This document shows positions 12,701-30,969 of a stretch of 64,000 bases of DNA, one piece after another. The stretch is from Elysia crispata. Its lineage: Eukaryota > Mollusca > Gastropoda > Plakobranchidae. Location: NCBI GenBank assembly GCA_033675545.1, contig JAWDGP010006596.1, positions 316,001-380,000 on the forward strand. The letters are read 5' to 3'. Below the pieces are notes generated by a model. It did not search any database, was not told the origin of the DNA, and saw only the letters and a list, made by a program, of their open reading frames with translations. Every line of letters starts with the position of its first letter. The stretch's first letter is position 1. A program made the position numbers and the translations under genes.

Positions 12701-14894
12701 TCTTTTTTTCTTTCCATTTTTTCCCACCCATTCTCTGTCCACTCCATCCCTCTCCTCCCTTATTTATTTTTCCTTCTTCATCAAGCATCTTACTCACTCC
12801 CTCTCCCATCCTCTCCATTCTCGTGCCCGACCATTAGAGATCTGTCTCTTCAAAAAGCGATTTCTATCAACCGACCTCTTAGTCCATCGATTACCCATTT
12901 AATCCTCAGTTTCTGACTCCCACTTTCTACCCAGCTTCACTATACTAAGCCCCTGCTCATTTGCTTTCACCAGACACTCTTTACTCCTGCAGTTGCTGTT
13001 GAGTGACAGGTCTGAACTTTTCGCCCATGACGTGAACTGAAGTGAGGACGTCAGCCAGTTCAAGGGCCAGAACTCCTGATGCTAGGGTCCACATCAGCGA
13101 GAAATGATGCTGAAACAGTCAGATTACGGTCGCAATTTCCTATGATCAAGAAGAGAGCAGATTTTGGCCCGATTGAGAATCTATTTCAACTAGACAGGAA
13201 GGCTTTTAAAATGTGTATGGAGCGGACAATGTAGTCTCTCTCCTGCTCTCTCTCTATCTACTCTCTCTTTCTCTCTCTCCCTCTCTCTCTTTCTATTTCT
13301 CACACACACGCAACACACAAACACACATCTATAGAGAACATGTCCCTTTCTATCTTTTTCTGTATGTCTTCTTTTCAGTCTCTCTCTATCTTCTGCCTCT
13401 ATCATTATTTTGCAGTATCACATCTCCCCTCTCCTGATTTATATTATATTCCTTTGCATCTCCTTTTACTTTCTTCAATTTATAGTTCCCTCTCCACGCT
13501 CTTCTCTCTTCTCTATTCTTCTCTATTTCTGTCACTTCCAGCCTGTTTATTGAACTTTGTTTCTACTGCTGATAATTCGCTATGAAAAATTGTCTTATTT
13601 TTAACCTTAATCACTTTGCTGTAGAAACGTGTCTTGCGCCAAAAAGAGAAGAGCATATTTATATAAAATTGCTTTTTATTCTTGTTATTTACAATCATGA
13701 TCTCAGAGCTTTGGTTAGATAAGCGCCTGAACCTACGCATGCGTGTTATTACGCGTTTCGATCTATGATTGATTTTTGCGAAATAATTTGAATTTTTGTT
13801 TTGTTTTGAAAAAGCGCATGCATTTTCTCGACATCTTCCTCCCTGTTTCAAATTAAAGAAGAATACTTTTGTGTGTGCGGCTTGTGTGTGATTTCTGGTC
13901 TTCATCTGTATCAGATATTAAAATCGATATGGGAAAAATGATGGCCCAAACAAGGCAACCCTAATGATCCGTCAACTTAACCGTGTTTTATAACGATCAT
14001 GCAATCATCTAGAAAGCTGGAGCTAAATGAAGCATACAGGATTCAGCGGATGTTTAAAAAAAGCGTCATAGACAAATATTTCGTTATTGAAGATGGATAT
14101 CAATTTGTTTAAATTTATTATTATGCCATTTGGCATTCTGTTTTCCTCCTTGAAACCTTCTCAAACAAGAAAGAGAAATCTATATAAGAGAATGTCGTAC
14201 ATAATTATTTCTTACAACATTGTTGACTATTTCGTGAAAAAAGAACTCATCTACTTGGAAAAATAAACTCAAAAGTAACATAGAGAATTTGAAATAGGAT
14301 AATGAAAAGAAATTGCTCGCACCAAAATTCTTCCACTTGCTCCGATATGAGGAGACTAGGCCAATATTGATCTTCTTGTATTTTATTCGTAGTTTTGACG
14401 ATAAAGCAAACATTTATTATACTCCAATACCTTTCACATGGCCATTTTATCAATTTAAGTGAACTAGGACCCTATTAACAGACAAAAAATAACTTTGCAG
14501 CCATTGTAAAACTAATACTATTAACGTGAGCAGGGATGCAGATCGTGAAGTTCCTATGACTTTAATAATACGTACCCGGGTGCAGTAAAGGACAATGAGA
14601 AAAAAAAAAAAAACAACTAATGCAATAGAGAAGTGATCACAATCATCTCGGCAGTCGATGCGTCATTTCCGGTGTCGAGTGTCCTTGACGTCTTGACCGT
14701 GAACCCATCCACTTCAGTGTGACTGGTGACTGGATTTCACACTTGATATTTCTGCTGTGATTTCTAAACTTCTTTAACTTTTTCTCTGTCACTTGTACCC
14801 TCTTTTCGCTCCTTGTCTGCTCCCTATTTTCTTCCTTTATCCACTCCTCTTCTCTTTTCTCTTTCTCTATCTGTAGATGTTGCTTTTGTTTTTC

Positions 14895-15036
<142 letters not shown>

Positions 15037-15668
15037 GATTACTAATCTTTGCAACGTACAAGCATTAGATAACCGTCCTAAGCGTTGATAAAAACTAGTC
15101 AAGCAGCCGTTTTCAAATGCTCGAAACTGTTACGTGGAAGCTCAATCTAGAAGAAAAAAAAAACAACTATAAATCCTCAAATGGCATTTCAATAAACGTT
15201 CTTTCGAAATAAATATCCTCCTTTGTAGTCGGTCAGGTATACACGAATTACATTAGATTGATCACATTAAAAGCAATATCAATGTTTTGTGGGGCTCCAA
15301 TAACACTGTAGCTAAAAGCTATACCCTCCCTTATTTTGCGGTATTTTTACCCTTTCCCTTATTCTGATCCAAGATCATTGCTTATGAGACAACGGAACAG
15401 TGGCGAACCTTCGACTTATCAATATGAGCTCTGGAGTAAAGGTTGAAGCTGTAGGCCTATTGACTTATCAGTGATTGCTCGGCAGCATGAACGCTGCATG
15501 CCATGCCACTGCCCTTCAGTTCTCAGACGAAGGAAAATTGCTCCAGATTTGCATCCTCAAATTGGTCGATTCTTCTAGAAGTCATTGAGCCATTCCCTCC
15601 TTCTTCTCCTGCCCCAAACCTCTCATCAAACTCTTAGCGCTTAATCGTTAACCTCCCCCTTTTTAGGT

Positions 15669-15674
15669 TACTTT

Positions 15675-15750
<76 letters not shown>

Positions 15751-15880
15751 GACTTTTCTCTTGATTTTTCTCTTTTATCTCTTTATGTCTCTATTTGACT
15801 GCCTGTTCGTCTGTCTTTCTGTCTACCTGTGTGTCTCTCTATCTCTCTCCATCTCTCTCTCTCTCTTTCTCCCTCTATCT
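15669..15880 (+). repeat. (CT)n with TCTG-rich tail
   Basis: CT tract to 15748, then mixed TCTG/TCTC simple sequence. Confidence 0.95.
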
Positions 15881-16097
15881 CTGGTGACGAACAGTGCTCC
15901 CAAGGCAATAGTATGTATTGCTATCTACTAGAGGCAACATCTTGAAGATTTTGGCCAAATGTTTTTTCTAATGGGATATAATGCTATTATTGAAATTGTA
16001 GCCTACATTGCTGTCGTAATCTCTCATTTGATAATAAAATTATGTTATTGAATAAAGTGATATGTTGATCATAGTGATCATACAACTACGGTGGTTT

Positions 16098-16099
16098 CG

Positions 16100-16131
<32 letters not shown>

Positions 16132-16190
16132 ATTATTATTTTTGTTGTTCATGATGATGATGATGATGATTGATGAATGATGGGTGTGAT
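16098..16190 (+). repeat. (GTT)n and (GAT)n microsatellites
   Basis: Short GTT tract followed by TTA and GAT triplets. Confidence 0.9.
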
Positions 16191-17275
16191 GATAACGATA
16201 TTGTTGGTGACCATGATTAAAATGCAATTGTAATTGCCGGCGCTTTTAACTTTTAACCACTTTCATGCATTTTATGACACTTTCACTATTCTGTTCGTTT
16301 CCTCTTTGCTTGATCCTCTCTGTCCTCATTGTCAACGGAACTTCAGCGGTCGTTGGTCGCTCGGTACAATGCCACTTTCACTCTTTGATGGCCGCTCCTC
16401 AGTTCATTGTTTGCCAGTAAAACGCTTCTCGTGTTTTTCTTCCGGTCAGGCCAACGGTCAAAGGTCGACGAAAGTTGCAAGCTTGGAAGTTATTCATGCA
16501 TGGGTAGACAACTCTCAACGCCACGATTCTTGCGTCCGGAACCGCCAATAATTAACACGCCCGGGTAACTTTCAAGTAGTTTTGAATCATCTAAGGACAT
16601 CGAAAGAAATTAAAATTTTTACTTCTTGCTGTTCGAAAAAACAGTGATTCTAGCTGAGCATAGCCTCCTAGTTCTAAACAATTAATTGCAGGACTGGTTT
16701 CAGCTTGAGGGCTAGACAAACTAGATTTATTTTGAGCAATTTACATGCCTGACCATGCATTGAGCTTCGTAAATGCCTTTAAGTTAAAGCTCTCCATTTT
16801 CCATAGACATCGGTTAATGCTTCTATTAGAGTTTCCTTCCCCAAGGATTTTTTCCTGTCAGAACTGCAAACCACCCCGTACTGAATTTTTTTTGCGGAAT
16901 AAGGGTATCTATTTTTGGTGATTGATATCTTACTCCTAGGAAAATAATATGCTCCAAAAAAGTATTTATCTAAAGTTGGGTCGTCTATGTTATTATAAAT
17001 TTTATTGCCATTTGAACTTCAGTTTTACACCTGTACCTTGAAATACTTCAGAGGCTTGAGCTAAATAATACTGGACTTATAGCGTTGGTTATAGTGAGAG
17101 CCCCTCCAGGTTGGGTTCCGTGCCTCCATCACTAACGTCCAGGTGTGGCTATGGTGGAGGAGCCTGAATGAGTTGTACATTCAGCAGCATTCTCCGACCA
17201 AATCTAGCCGCTAAAAGGTATTAAGAATTTAACACTTAGTAAATTACTAATATTAAGGCTGAAACTATAAAGGTG

Positions 17276-17397
17276 GTTATTTTGCAAATGGCAAATGGAT
17301 ATTGAGTGTTATATTATGATTTCGAAATTTCTTTAGTTATTTTGCAAGTGGCAAATGGATATTGAGTGTTATATTATGATTTCGAAATTTCTTTAGT
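17276..17397 (+). repeat. 60-base tandem dimer, nearly identical
   Basis: Two adjacent 60-base units differ at one visible position (A to G at 17348), so the duplication is very recent. Non-coding. Confidence 0.95.
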
Positions 17398-18079
17398 TTT
17401 TCAAACGTAGCAATGTACACCTTTTTGTGTTATTAATTACCACTATTCTTTTAACACTCGTGTAAAGTGATTATGCCTTTCCTTATGAAATCATAAACAT
17501 TATTTTGACTGACTTACTTTTTTTTTTGTAAAATAGCCACTAACTTGACAAGTTTTTAGCTGAAAATGAATGTTTTATAAGTGAGAACTGATCGCATAAA
17601 AGAAATCATGCTACCAAGTTTTGTGATCACGTTTTAATTGCTACTAAACTTACTGTGGGCCACAAGGTTGCCCTTGTAATCCAATGCCCTAATATTTCAT
17701 CTAGATTTTATTGAATTGCTTAGTATGTGTTGTATATACGTGGCTATAACGAGTGATGTTGATAATTACTCTACTTTTGGCTATAATTTAAAGGCCACAA
17801 GGCTACCCTGACAAATATTCAGAAATAAAACAATATCTTTGTCACTCAAGTAAAAATGAAGAATGTCTAATTCATTAACTTCTCACAGTCCTTACGTTTT
17901 CTGGCTTTCAACTTTTTTTTTCATCCTCTTTATTTATCTCTTTCTCTCTGTTTCTATTTTGATGTTGTTTCCCCCTATCCGCCTCCATCTATATGTATAT
18001 CTGCCCCCTCTCTCTAAGTTTATATTTGTATTTCTTTTCTTTTAGTCCCCGAGTTATAAAGTTATGTGCCCGTTTCTTT

Positions 18080-18100
18080 TTACATCATCTCTCTGTCTCT

Positions 18101-18162
<62 letters not shown>

Positions 18163-18172
18163 TTCTCTCTGA
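18080..18172 (+). repeat. (CT)n microsatellite
   Basis: CT-rich simple sequence with a pure core at about 18112-18152. Confidence 0.95.
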
Positions 18173-18503
18173 TTTTCTCTGAGGCATGTTTTAATTTCCT
18201 TTCTTATTTCTTTCATGTAGCCACACACCATTCCAATCTCTAATTATAATTGATTTTTTTTCCTCCAATTTTTTTTTCTTGTCAACCAGGCTTGAATTTC
18301 ACTCGATATTGGCTCCTGAATGCCGTTCAAACAACGAGAGATAGTTCTGCCCGCATCATTTTTTCTGGCTGTCATATCTGTTATTTTTGCTTTCATCTTT
18401 CAGAAATCTCCAGTCCATCTTCTTCCTACCACTCCACGAGCGATTATCTGCTACCACTCAAGTGTCACAAGATTTCTTTGTTTAACTAAAGTTCGAATCT
18501 TCC

Positions 18504-18508
<5 letters not shown>

Positions 18509-18590
<82 letters not shown>

Positions 18591-18602
18591 TCTCTCTCTC
18601 TC

Positions 18603-18650
<48 letters not shown>
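18509..18650 (+). repeat. (CT)n-(CA)n-(CT)n-(AT)n compound microsatellite
   Basis: Four dinucleotide blocks in series, lying next to the right arm of the inverted duplication. Confidence 0.97.
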
Positions 18651-18653
<3 letters not shown>

Positions 18654-19254
18654 GTCCTGCCCATCGTCTTCCCTTTTTTTTAGACTCCAAGTCCTGAGAA
18701 AACCTTAGTTACGCACTGGCTTTGTAAAAATGTACCATAAGTTTATAAATAAGTGCCTGTAGGGTTAGCTTTTTTAACTCCCCCACCCCACAGATATGAA
18801 ATATACCTGATTTGACGAGAGAAAGAGTCTACAAGTTTGCATGTCACTAAGCTCAAAACTTTGATAATTTTTTCCATCTTCTTTTCTGTTTCATCTGAAA
18901 GAAATGATATATATACATATTTTTTTCAGATAATCTCTCTTCAGTACAGTGTCATTAAGTATTGAACAAAGTCGATTGCCTTCAAAACATATTAAAAAAA
19001 ATCTCTGATGCATGTTTCTTAGCGATTTTCGCCCGATAATGCTGTGTATAAGAAACTTTTCATTAAAATGAAATGAACTAGAAAAGAAAAGAACTGAGTT
19101 TCTTAGTTTGGGCAAAGTCACAAGTCAATGCGACCTTAATCTAGGTCTTATAAGGTGAAATGCTGTACTAGATCTATACTCTGCTGCTATTTTTTTTTTT
19201 AATTTCCGGAGGTTGTCTTTGATTTGAGTAGCTTCTACAATGTGCACATTGCCT

Positions 19255-19892
19255 CAAAATAATTATCATTTTTTGCTTTTGTTATTGAACCTCTGAAATG
19301 AACCGTTATAGTTTCTTTCTTAAATATCCTCTTACAAGTCTTCCAGCCGAATACAACAAATGACTCTTCTCTGTTTGAAGACCCCCCAAAATAATAATGT
19401 AGTTGACTGCGGAGTGCGGACGTCAGGATGTCAGTCACGCTCGGACGGGTGTGTCCGGCTGAAATAAAGCGGAGAACACACTGGAACAGCGGGAGAAAAT
19501 TTGACGAGCCTTGGTCTATCGTATCTCTTTCACTTTTATTCTCTGCTCCGTATTAATTTTCTCCTTGGGCTTTCTCTTTCTTCGCTTCTCTTTCATCTTA
19601 TCTCCCTTTCTTGGTTCTGTGCGGAATTTTTTTTTCTTACTTTGACTCGAGTCTCCAATCTGATTTTGTATTTTTCATCATCCGAGGGTTCATATGTCTG
19701 TCTCCCTATCTCTGTTACTTTCACCTTATTCCTGTCTTTGTGCTTTTCTCTCCGTGTCTAAATAGAAAGGATAAAAGATAACACTTGGAGGACAACCATC
19801 TAGCTTTCAATGATCCTAAAGCACCCGCATGAATCTGTGTGTCTGACTATAGGCTCTCTCGCTCCGATTTCTCTCTCCCTCCTTCCCTCTCT

Positions 19893-19950
<58 letters not shown>

Positions 19951-20828
19951 GTCTCTCTGTCTTTCTCGCTCAATAAATATATCAATACATATGTCAATAA
20001 ATTCACTCACCCATCCATCTATCTCTCTATCTATCAGTCCATCTATTGACCTATCAATCTATCAATCAATAATTATAGCAACATAAACTTGTTTACTAAC
20101 TTATTTGTATCTCCTCAACACATCTCTCTCAGGCGCACTGTTACAAATTACACTGAGTTCGGCATCCATCAGCCCATTAATGCCACCAAAGACTTGCAAA
20201 ATCTATGGCCTCGAACGCATTTCTAAGGATCTAAGAAAGATTCACCTAAAGACACACTTTATCAGTTCCACGCCGCCAAACACTAAATTCCCCACGTGCA
20301 CGCTACCCCGTGGCCCATAAGAACGCCCCAGAAACTCAAGGACAGAATCGGCCACTACAATGCCATCAGTGGTCAATGGTATCAGATACCAAGGCCTGAT
20401 TATTCTCAAAACAAAGAGTCAAAGATCTTTGCAGCCGCCGTTGCATTCTTCCGTCCACTCACATCATCTCGAAAGCCGAGCAGCCCAAACTGTTCAAGGT
20501 GGTAAGCGGTCGAAACCGGCCGAAAATCAAATTTCAATCTCCCAAAACAAGTCAATTTGAAAGCAATCTGTGCAGAGCGCTCATTGTCCGTGATCATTTA
20601 GACTCAGACAAGCTTGGGCTTGAGAATCCATACCATTGTGATCTTTGGTGCAAAATTGGCTCGTCTTGTTGTTGAAAGAACCTAATTTTCCAGCCGACTG
20701 GTTTCAAAACACGATTATAAGAGAGGAGATCAATGTTGAGCGCTAGAACTGTCCTAAGTGTCTCATGATGTTGATGAATACAATGGCTAGATGCACTGAT
20801 TTTCACAATCAAGTAGGAATGTATTTTT
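19255..20828 (-). repeat. Right arm of the large inverted duplication
   Basis: Reverse-complement partner of 10825-12290, about 7 kb away. Scattered substitutions and small indels separate the arms, so the duplication is not very recent. The simple-sequence segment between the two conserved blocks differs in length and composition between arms. Confidence 0.8.
19872..19970 (+). repeat. (CT)n microsatellite inside the right inverted arm
   Basis: Lies between the two conserved blocks of the arm; the left arm has GA/GACA-rich sequence at the mirrored position. Confidence 0.95.
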
Positions 20829-21634
20829 ATAAAATTTTTAAAACATTAGATGCATTATTGAGAGGGATGAAGATGATTGTCTTATTTTTGACATAAGCCA
20901 AGTATTAGAAAATTTAAAAAAAAAAAAAAAGAAAAAGAAAAGAAAAGAAAAAAAAATTGAAATTTAAAGATAAAGTTTGGACTTTATTTTCAATGCTTAT
21001 AAAAGTACAATCTTTATTTTATCTTATGGAATATCAGAAAACTGGTTTTCTTCATTTCAACAATTTGGATGAAGGCTTATAGCAGTATAATCAAGACATG
21101 CCATTGGAATAAGTTTTTTTCTCCAGATCATTAAAATTAACCATCAGTTGTTGGATTATTTAAAATGAATCCTGTAATCACTTAAGGAAGTCTTGGCATT
21201 CCCTTTAATTCATTTGACTTTTTGAGGAAAATGAAATCTCAAAACATTTTTCGGGTTTATTATGAAAAGAATTCTGTAAATAATCAATTATCGAAAAAAA
21301 TTTTTTTTTGTCGTTTTTTTTTGTTTTCTTTCAACAAAAAAGCTTAAACTTGCAATTTTTGTAACATAAAGATTATTTCGACCAAAATTTTTTAAACTCA
21401 AAATCGTGTCTCTACTATTCTTTTTTTATATTCTTTACTTTCTTCAGTTTCATAGATACTTACAAGGAAATAAATAAAGGTTAGTATGGAATGATCATTA
21501 ATATCAAGACAGAAAAACAGGCCAAAGGAATGCGAGAAGGGTGTTGACTCTCAGTGTCGCATGTCTGACTGACTAGTGAGTCTAGTCTTAAACAGAAGGC
21601 TTGTCGGCCATTATTTTGATCTTGGTTTCGCGAA

Positions 21635-21862
21635 ATGAGCGATGTGACCGGTGGTCATGATGCATCGCGGAGCCAGCTGCGCTCTCTCGTTGAAGTATCT
21701 CTAGATCATTTGACGTCGCCTAAGTCTTTGAGAGAAATCATGGCCCGACGATCTCGGTCTCCTTTGTTTTCAAATTCTGATATTTTAAGAAAATCCTCGG
21801 AGATATGTGCTTCTGGTCGTTGGGTTCCTCGTGACCTGCTGTCCACATTTCTTCTCCTCTGA
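21635..21862 (+). CDS. Unassigned 75-residue open frame
   Basis: An ATG frame with balanced composition, free of simple repeat, in a locally GC-richer stretch. The product is rich in Ser, Arg and Leu and has no signal peptide, membrane segment or motif I recognise. A CGGCCATTATTTTGA string resembling a YY1-type site lies just upstream at 21608. It could be a first exon, a transposon remnant or chance. Confidence 0.25.
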   Translation: MSDVTGGHDASRSQLRSLVEVSLDHLTSPKSLREIMARRSRSPLFSNSDILRKSSEICASGRWVPRDLLSTFLLL

Positions 21863-22395
21863 AATACATTTATTCCTCCTTATATCAAGTGGAAATGGAA
21901 CTACCCTAAGAGTCATGTTAGTTTCAACTTCAAATTTTTGCTAACATAAACTGAAAAACTACCTTCTTCTCTGAGGATTCTAAACAATTCAAAAGCACTG
22001 CCATTGGTACCAGTGATGCTATTAGATGTGGAAATTCAGGTCTGGAAAAAAAGGAAGAAAATAAAATCGTACAAATAGGCAAAAGATGTTTAAAAATTTA
22101 TTTTTTTTAAGTCTAGAACAGAGTTTATAACTTAATATTAATTTGATTGCACAATTCTTTGTAAAAACATCGTGGATCTACCGAGCTGAAGGTGTAAATT
22201 TTTTTCTTTCAATTTTTAATAAAAGCCTCATTCCAGAAATACTGGTATCCTAGGATTGTTTCCTATCCAAGGCTCCGTAAAATGTTCATGGTGTCCAGTT
22301 GGTGCTTTTATACTTTTTTTTTCAAAATAAAAAGAAGGCAAAAGCAAATAAAAGAGGAAATGTCCCACCATAAATGAATTCAAGAAATATAAAGA

Positions 22396-22398
<3 letters not shown>

Positions 22399-22480
<82 letters not shown>

Positions 22481-22670
22481 GAAAAGCATAAGTATATCAA
22501 ACAAAAAAAAGAAATTTTTGGAAAATGAAAAGACGGAAAAAAAGAGGTTGAGGAGAAAGAGAGAAAGAGAGAGAGAGAGCGAGAGAAAAGAGAGAGATAG
22601 AGGGGGAGAGAGAGGGAAAAAAAAGACAGAGAGACAGAGAGACAGAAAAAGAAAGAGAGACAGAGAGACT
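22399..22670 (+). repeat. (GA)n tract and GA-rich tail
   Basis: Pure GA to about 22482, then interrupted GA and GACA sequence. Confidence 0.95.
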
Positions 22671-23030
22671 CTGTTTTGGGGGCAAGGAAAAAAAATCATT
22701 GAGACTGGATTGAAAAATAAAATAAAAAAAAAAGCATCAAGAAATAGCGCCAGCTCTAAACAATGGTTAAATAATGCTGTGAAGGACTTGCAATAAGCCA
22801 GACGGCTGTTCATTCTTGTGCAGGGTCAAAGATGAACGATGGGACTAATGAACATTCGGTGACTTCGAGTGGCGCCCCTTAGCTCGTCGGGTGGGCGCCA
22901 TGTTTGGGCACACACGTCATAGAATTAACGCACATTTAGGTGACGTGAGCCATCACGTGGTGTCGATGAGCCAATCAAAGAAATTAGCATTGTTGACATG
23001 CCAAAAGATTGATGGCTTTCTGATGGACAA

Positions 23031-23145
23031 ATCAGAGAAAGAGAGAAAGACAGAGACAGAGAGGGAGACAAATTGAGACAGAATGACAGGAAAGAAAAAA
23101 AAGAGGAATAGAGTGAGAAACACACACACAGAGAAAGAGAGAGAC

Positions 23146-23199
<54 letters not shown>

Positions 23200-23218
23200 G
23201 GGGAGAGAGAGAGAAGGA
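23031..23218 (+). repeat. GA/GACA-rich microsatellite
   Basis: Mixed GACA, CACA and GA blocks with a pure GA core near 23155-23190. Confidence 0.95.
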
Positions 23219-24326
23219 TACCAGTCATAAGGACATGCAGACAGGCGGAGAGAAATTGACCGAGAAGAGATTTAATTCAAGATTATTTCTTTCTCCAAAC
23301 GTGTTCAGTTTTTTTGAGTGTTGAGAAATAACTTCCTTGAATAATATAGAAGTCTAATCCTAGAGACAGCATTGTTTAATTCTCTTTTTCATGGGTGATC
23401 TTTTATACGTAACACAATTTTAAAAAATTTTTTTCCCCTCTGATTAGTCTAATCATCGCTCGAATCTTTGACTTGGGGTACAAAGCCAAGATGACCCGAT
23501 GTTTTAGCATTGCCATACCACAATTATCAGGCGCAATTTGTAGCCGTACATAGATAGCATCTATCTTGTTAATGCCTATCTATCACGTAAGATATCCATG
23601 GCAGTTTTTTCACGCCGGTGATGAAGTGAGTAACCAAAAACACATTTTTTTTCCTTTTATTATTACTGTAAAAACACGCATTGGTTTAATCAGTGTCATA
23701 TTTAGATGCTGCCGCACACAAGCCACGATGAAAAATCTAAATGTTTTGAAGTCCAGAGCTGATCTGCAATACATTCTTTAGAGGAGAGAGGAGTGTTGAA
23801 AGCAATATTAAAAATTCCTAAAAAAAGAAAGTAATATCAATGATAATTAAAAAATAAAGAAAAAGAGAAAGGTAATGAAACTCCTAGAACTTTCATTATG
23901 AAATGCAAAAATGAGAAATAGAGTTTTAAATTTCATACACAACTGTAAATAACGAGGATAAAAGTAAAGTTTGCATGCAAATATAAAAACGTTATACATG
24001 GATTAACATTTGACCCCGCGGAATTTTTTATTTTTTTTTATAAATTCTTTCTTTTTTTAATTTCAGAAAAATACAAGGAAAATGAAAGACGCATAAGATT
24101 CACTATTTCTTGCGAACAGTTTTTAAATAAGATTAAAAAAAAAAACAATACAAAAAAGAACGTGTTTCGTTCAGCTAAGCACGTAAACTACAAATAAAGA
24201 TACTTCCCCGAATAATTGACATGTAACTTTATAACTTATCTTTTCAGGGAGGGTTATTGGGCATTATGGAAGTGTACTGTTTCCCGTGTGAGTCATTATC
24301 ATAACCGATACTGGTTACAGGGACGC

Positions 24327-24333
24327 TATATAT
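24327..24333 (+). promoter_or_regulatory. TATA box of gene A
   Basis: A TATATAT stretch lies in locally less AT-rich sequence, 93 bases before the proposed start codon at 24420. Genes B and C have a TATA box at nearly the same distance (99 and 82 bases). That repeated spacing, rather than the motif alone, is the reason for the call. Confidence 0.6.
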
Positions 24334-24419
24334 GAGCAGATGTATCGGACTAGCAGCAGCAGATCTGAAGGTACAGTGTTTGGACCAAGCCTCCAAAAAA
24401 TACGATAAACATCTCCACA

Positions 24420-30637
<6,218 letters not shown>

Positions 30638-30969
30638 GCCATCTAAAGAAGGGAGATGAGGAATATAATAAGAAGAATGAGATACAGAAATTTACTGAAT
30701 AGTAGACAAATAGAATACCGGAGGAATATTAAGGAAGAGTTATATAAGCATGTAGTATTGAGAATATTGGGCGATAAAGTAAGGGAGAGGAATTCAGAGA
30801 AGACGAGAAAAGGGTACGGAGATATCGTAAAAGGAACAGAGCTTCCTCAGGTTAAAAGGAGATGTTGGAAAGGACAGAGCTTTTTGAGCGCATAAAGAGA
30901 TTTTGAAAGAGAACACTCTTTTGAAAAAAATATGCGGAATATATGAGCTAAATTTCAAATAAAACCACA

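Larger units (their letters stand above)
20830..24320. other. Non-coding region upstream of gene A
   Basis: AT-rich with the GA repeats listed. 22800-22990 is GC-richer and holds an inverted CCAAT (near 22970) and TCACGTGG (22952). It could be distal regulatory DNA; no gene recognised. Confidence 0.5.

Noticed and set aside
12373-12916. 154- and 155-residue Ser/Leu-rich frames
   Set aside because: Product of (CT)n and TCTG simple sequence without start or splice context.
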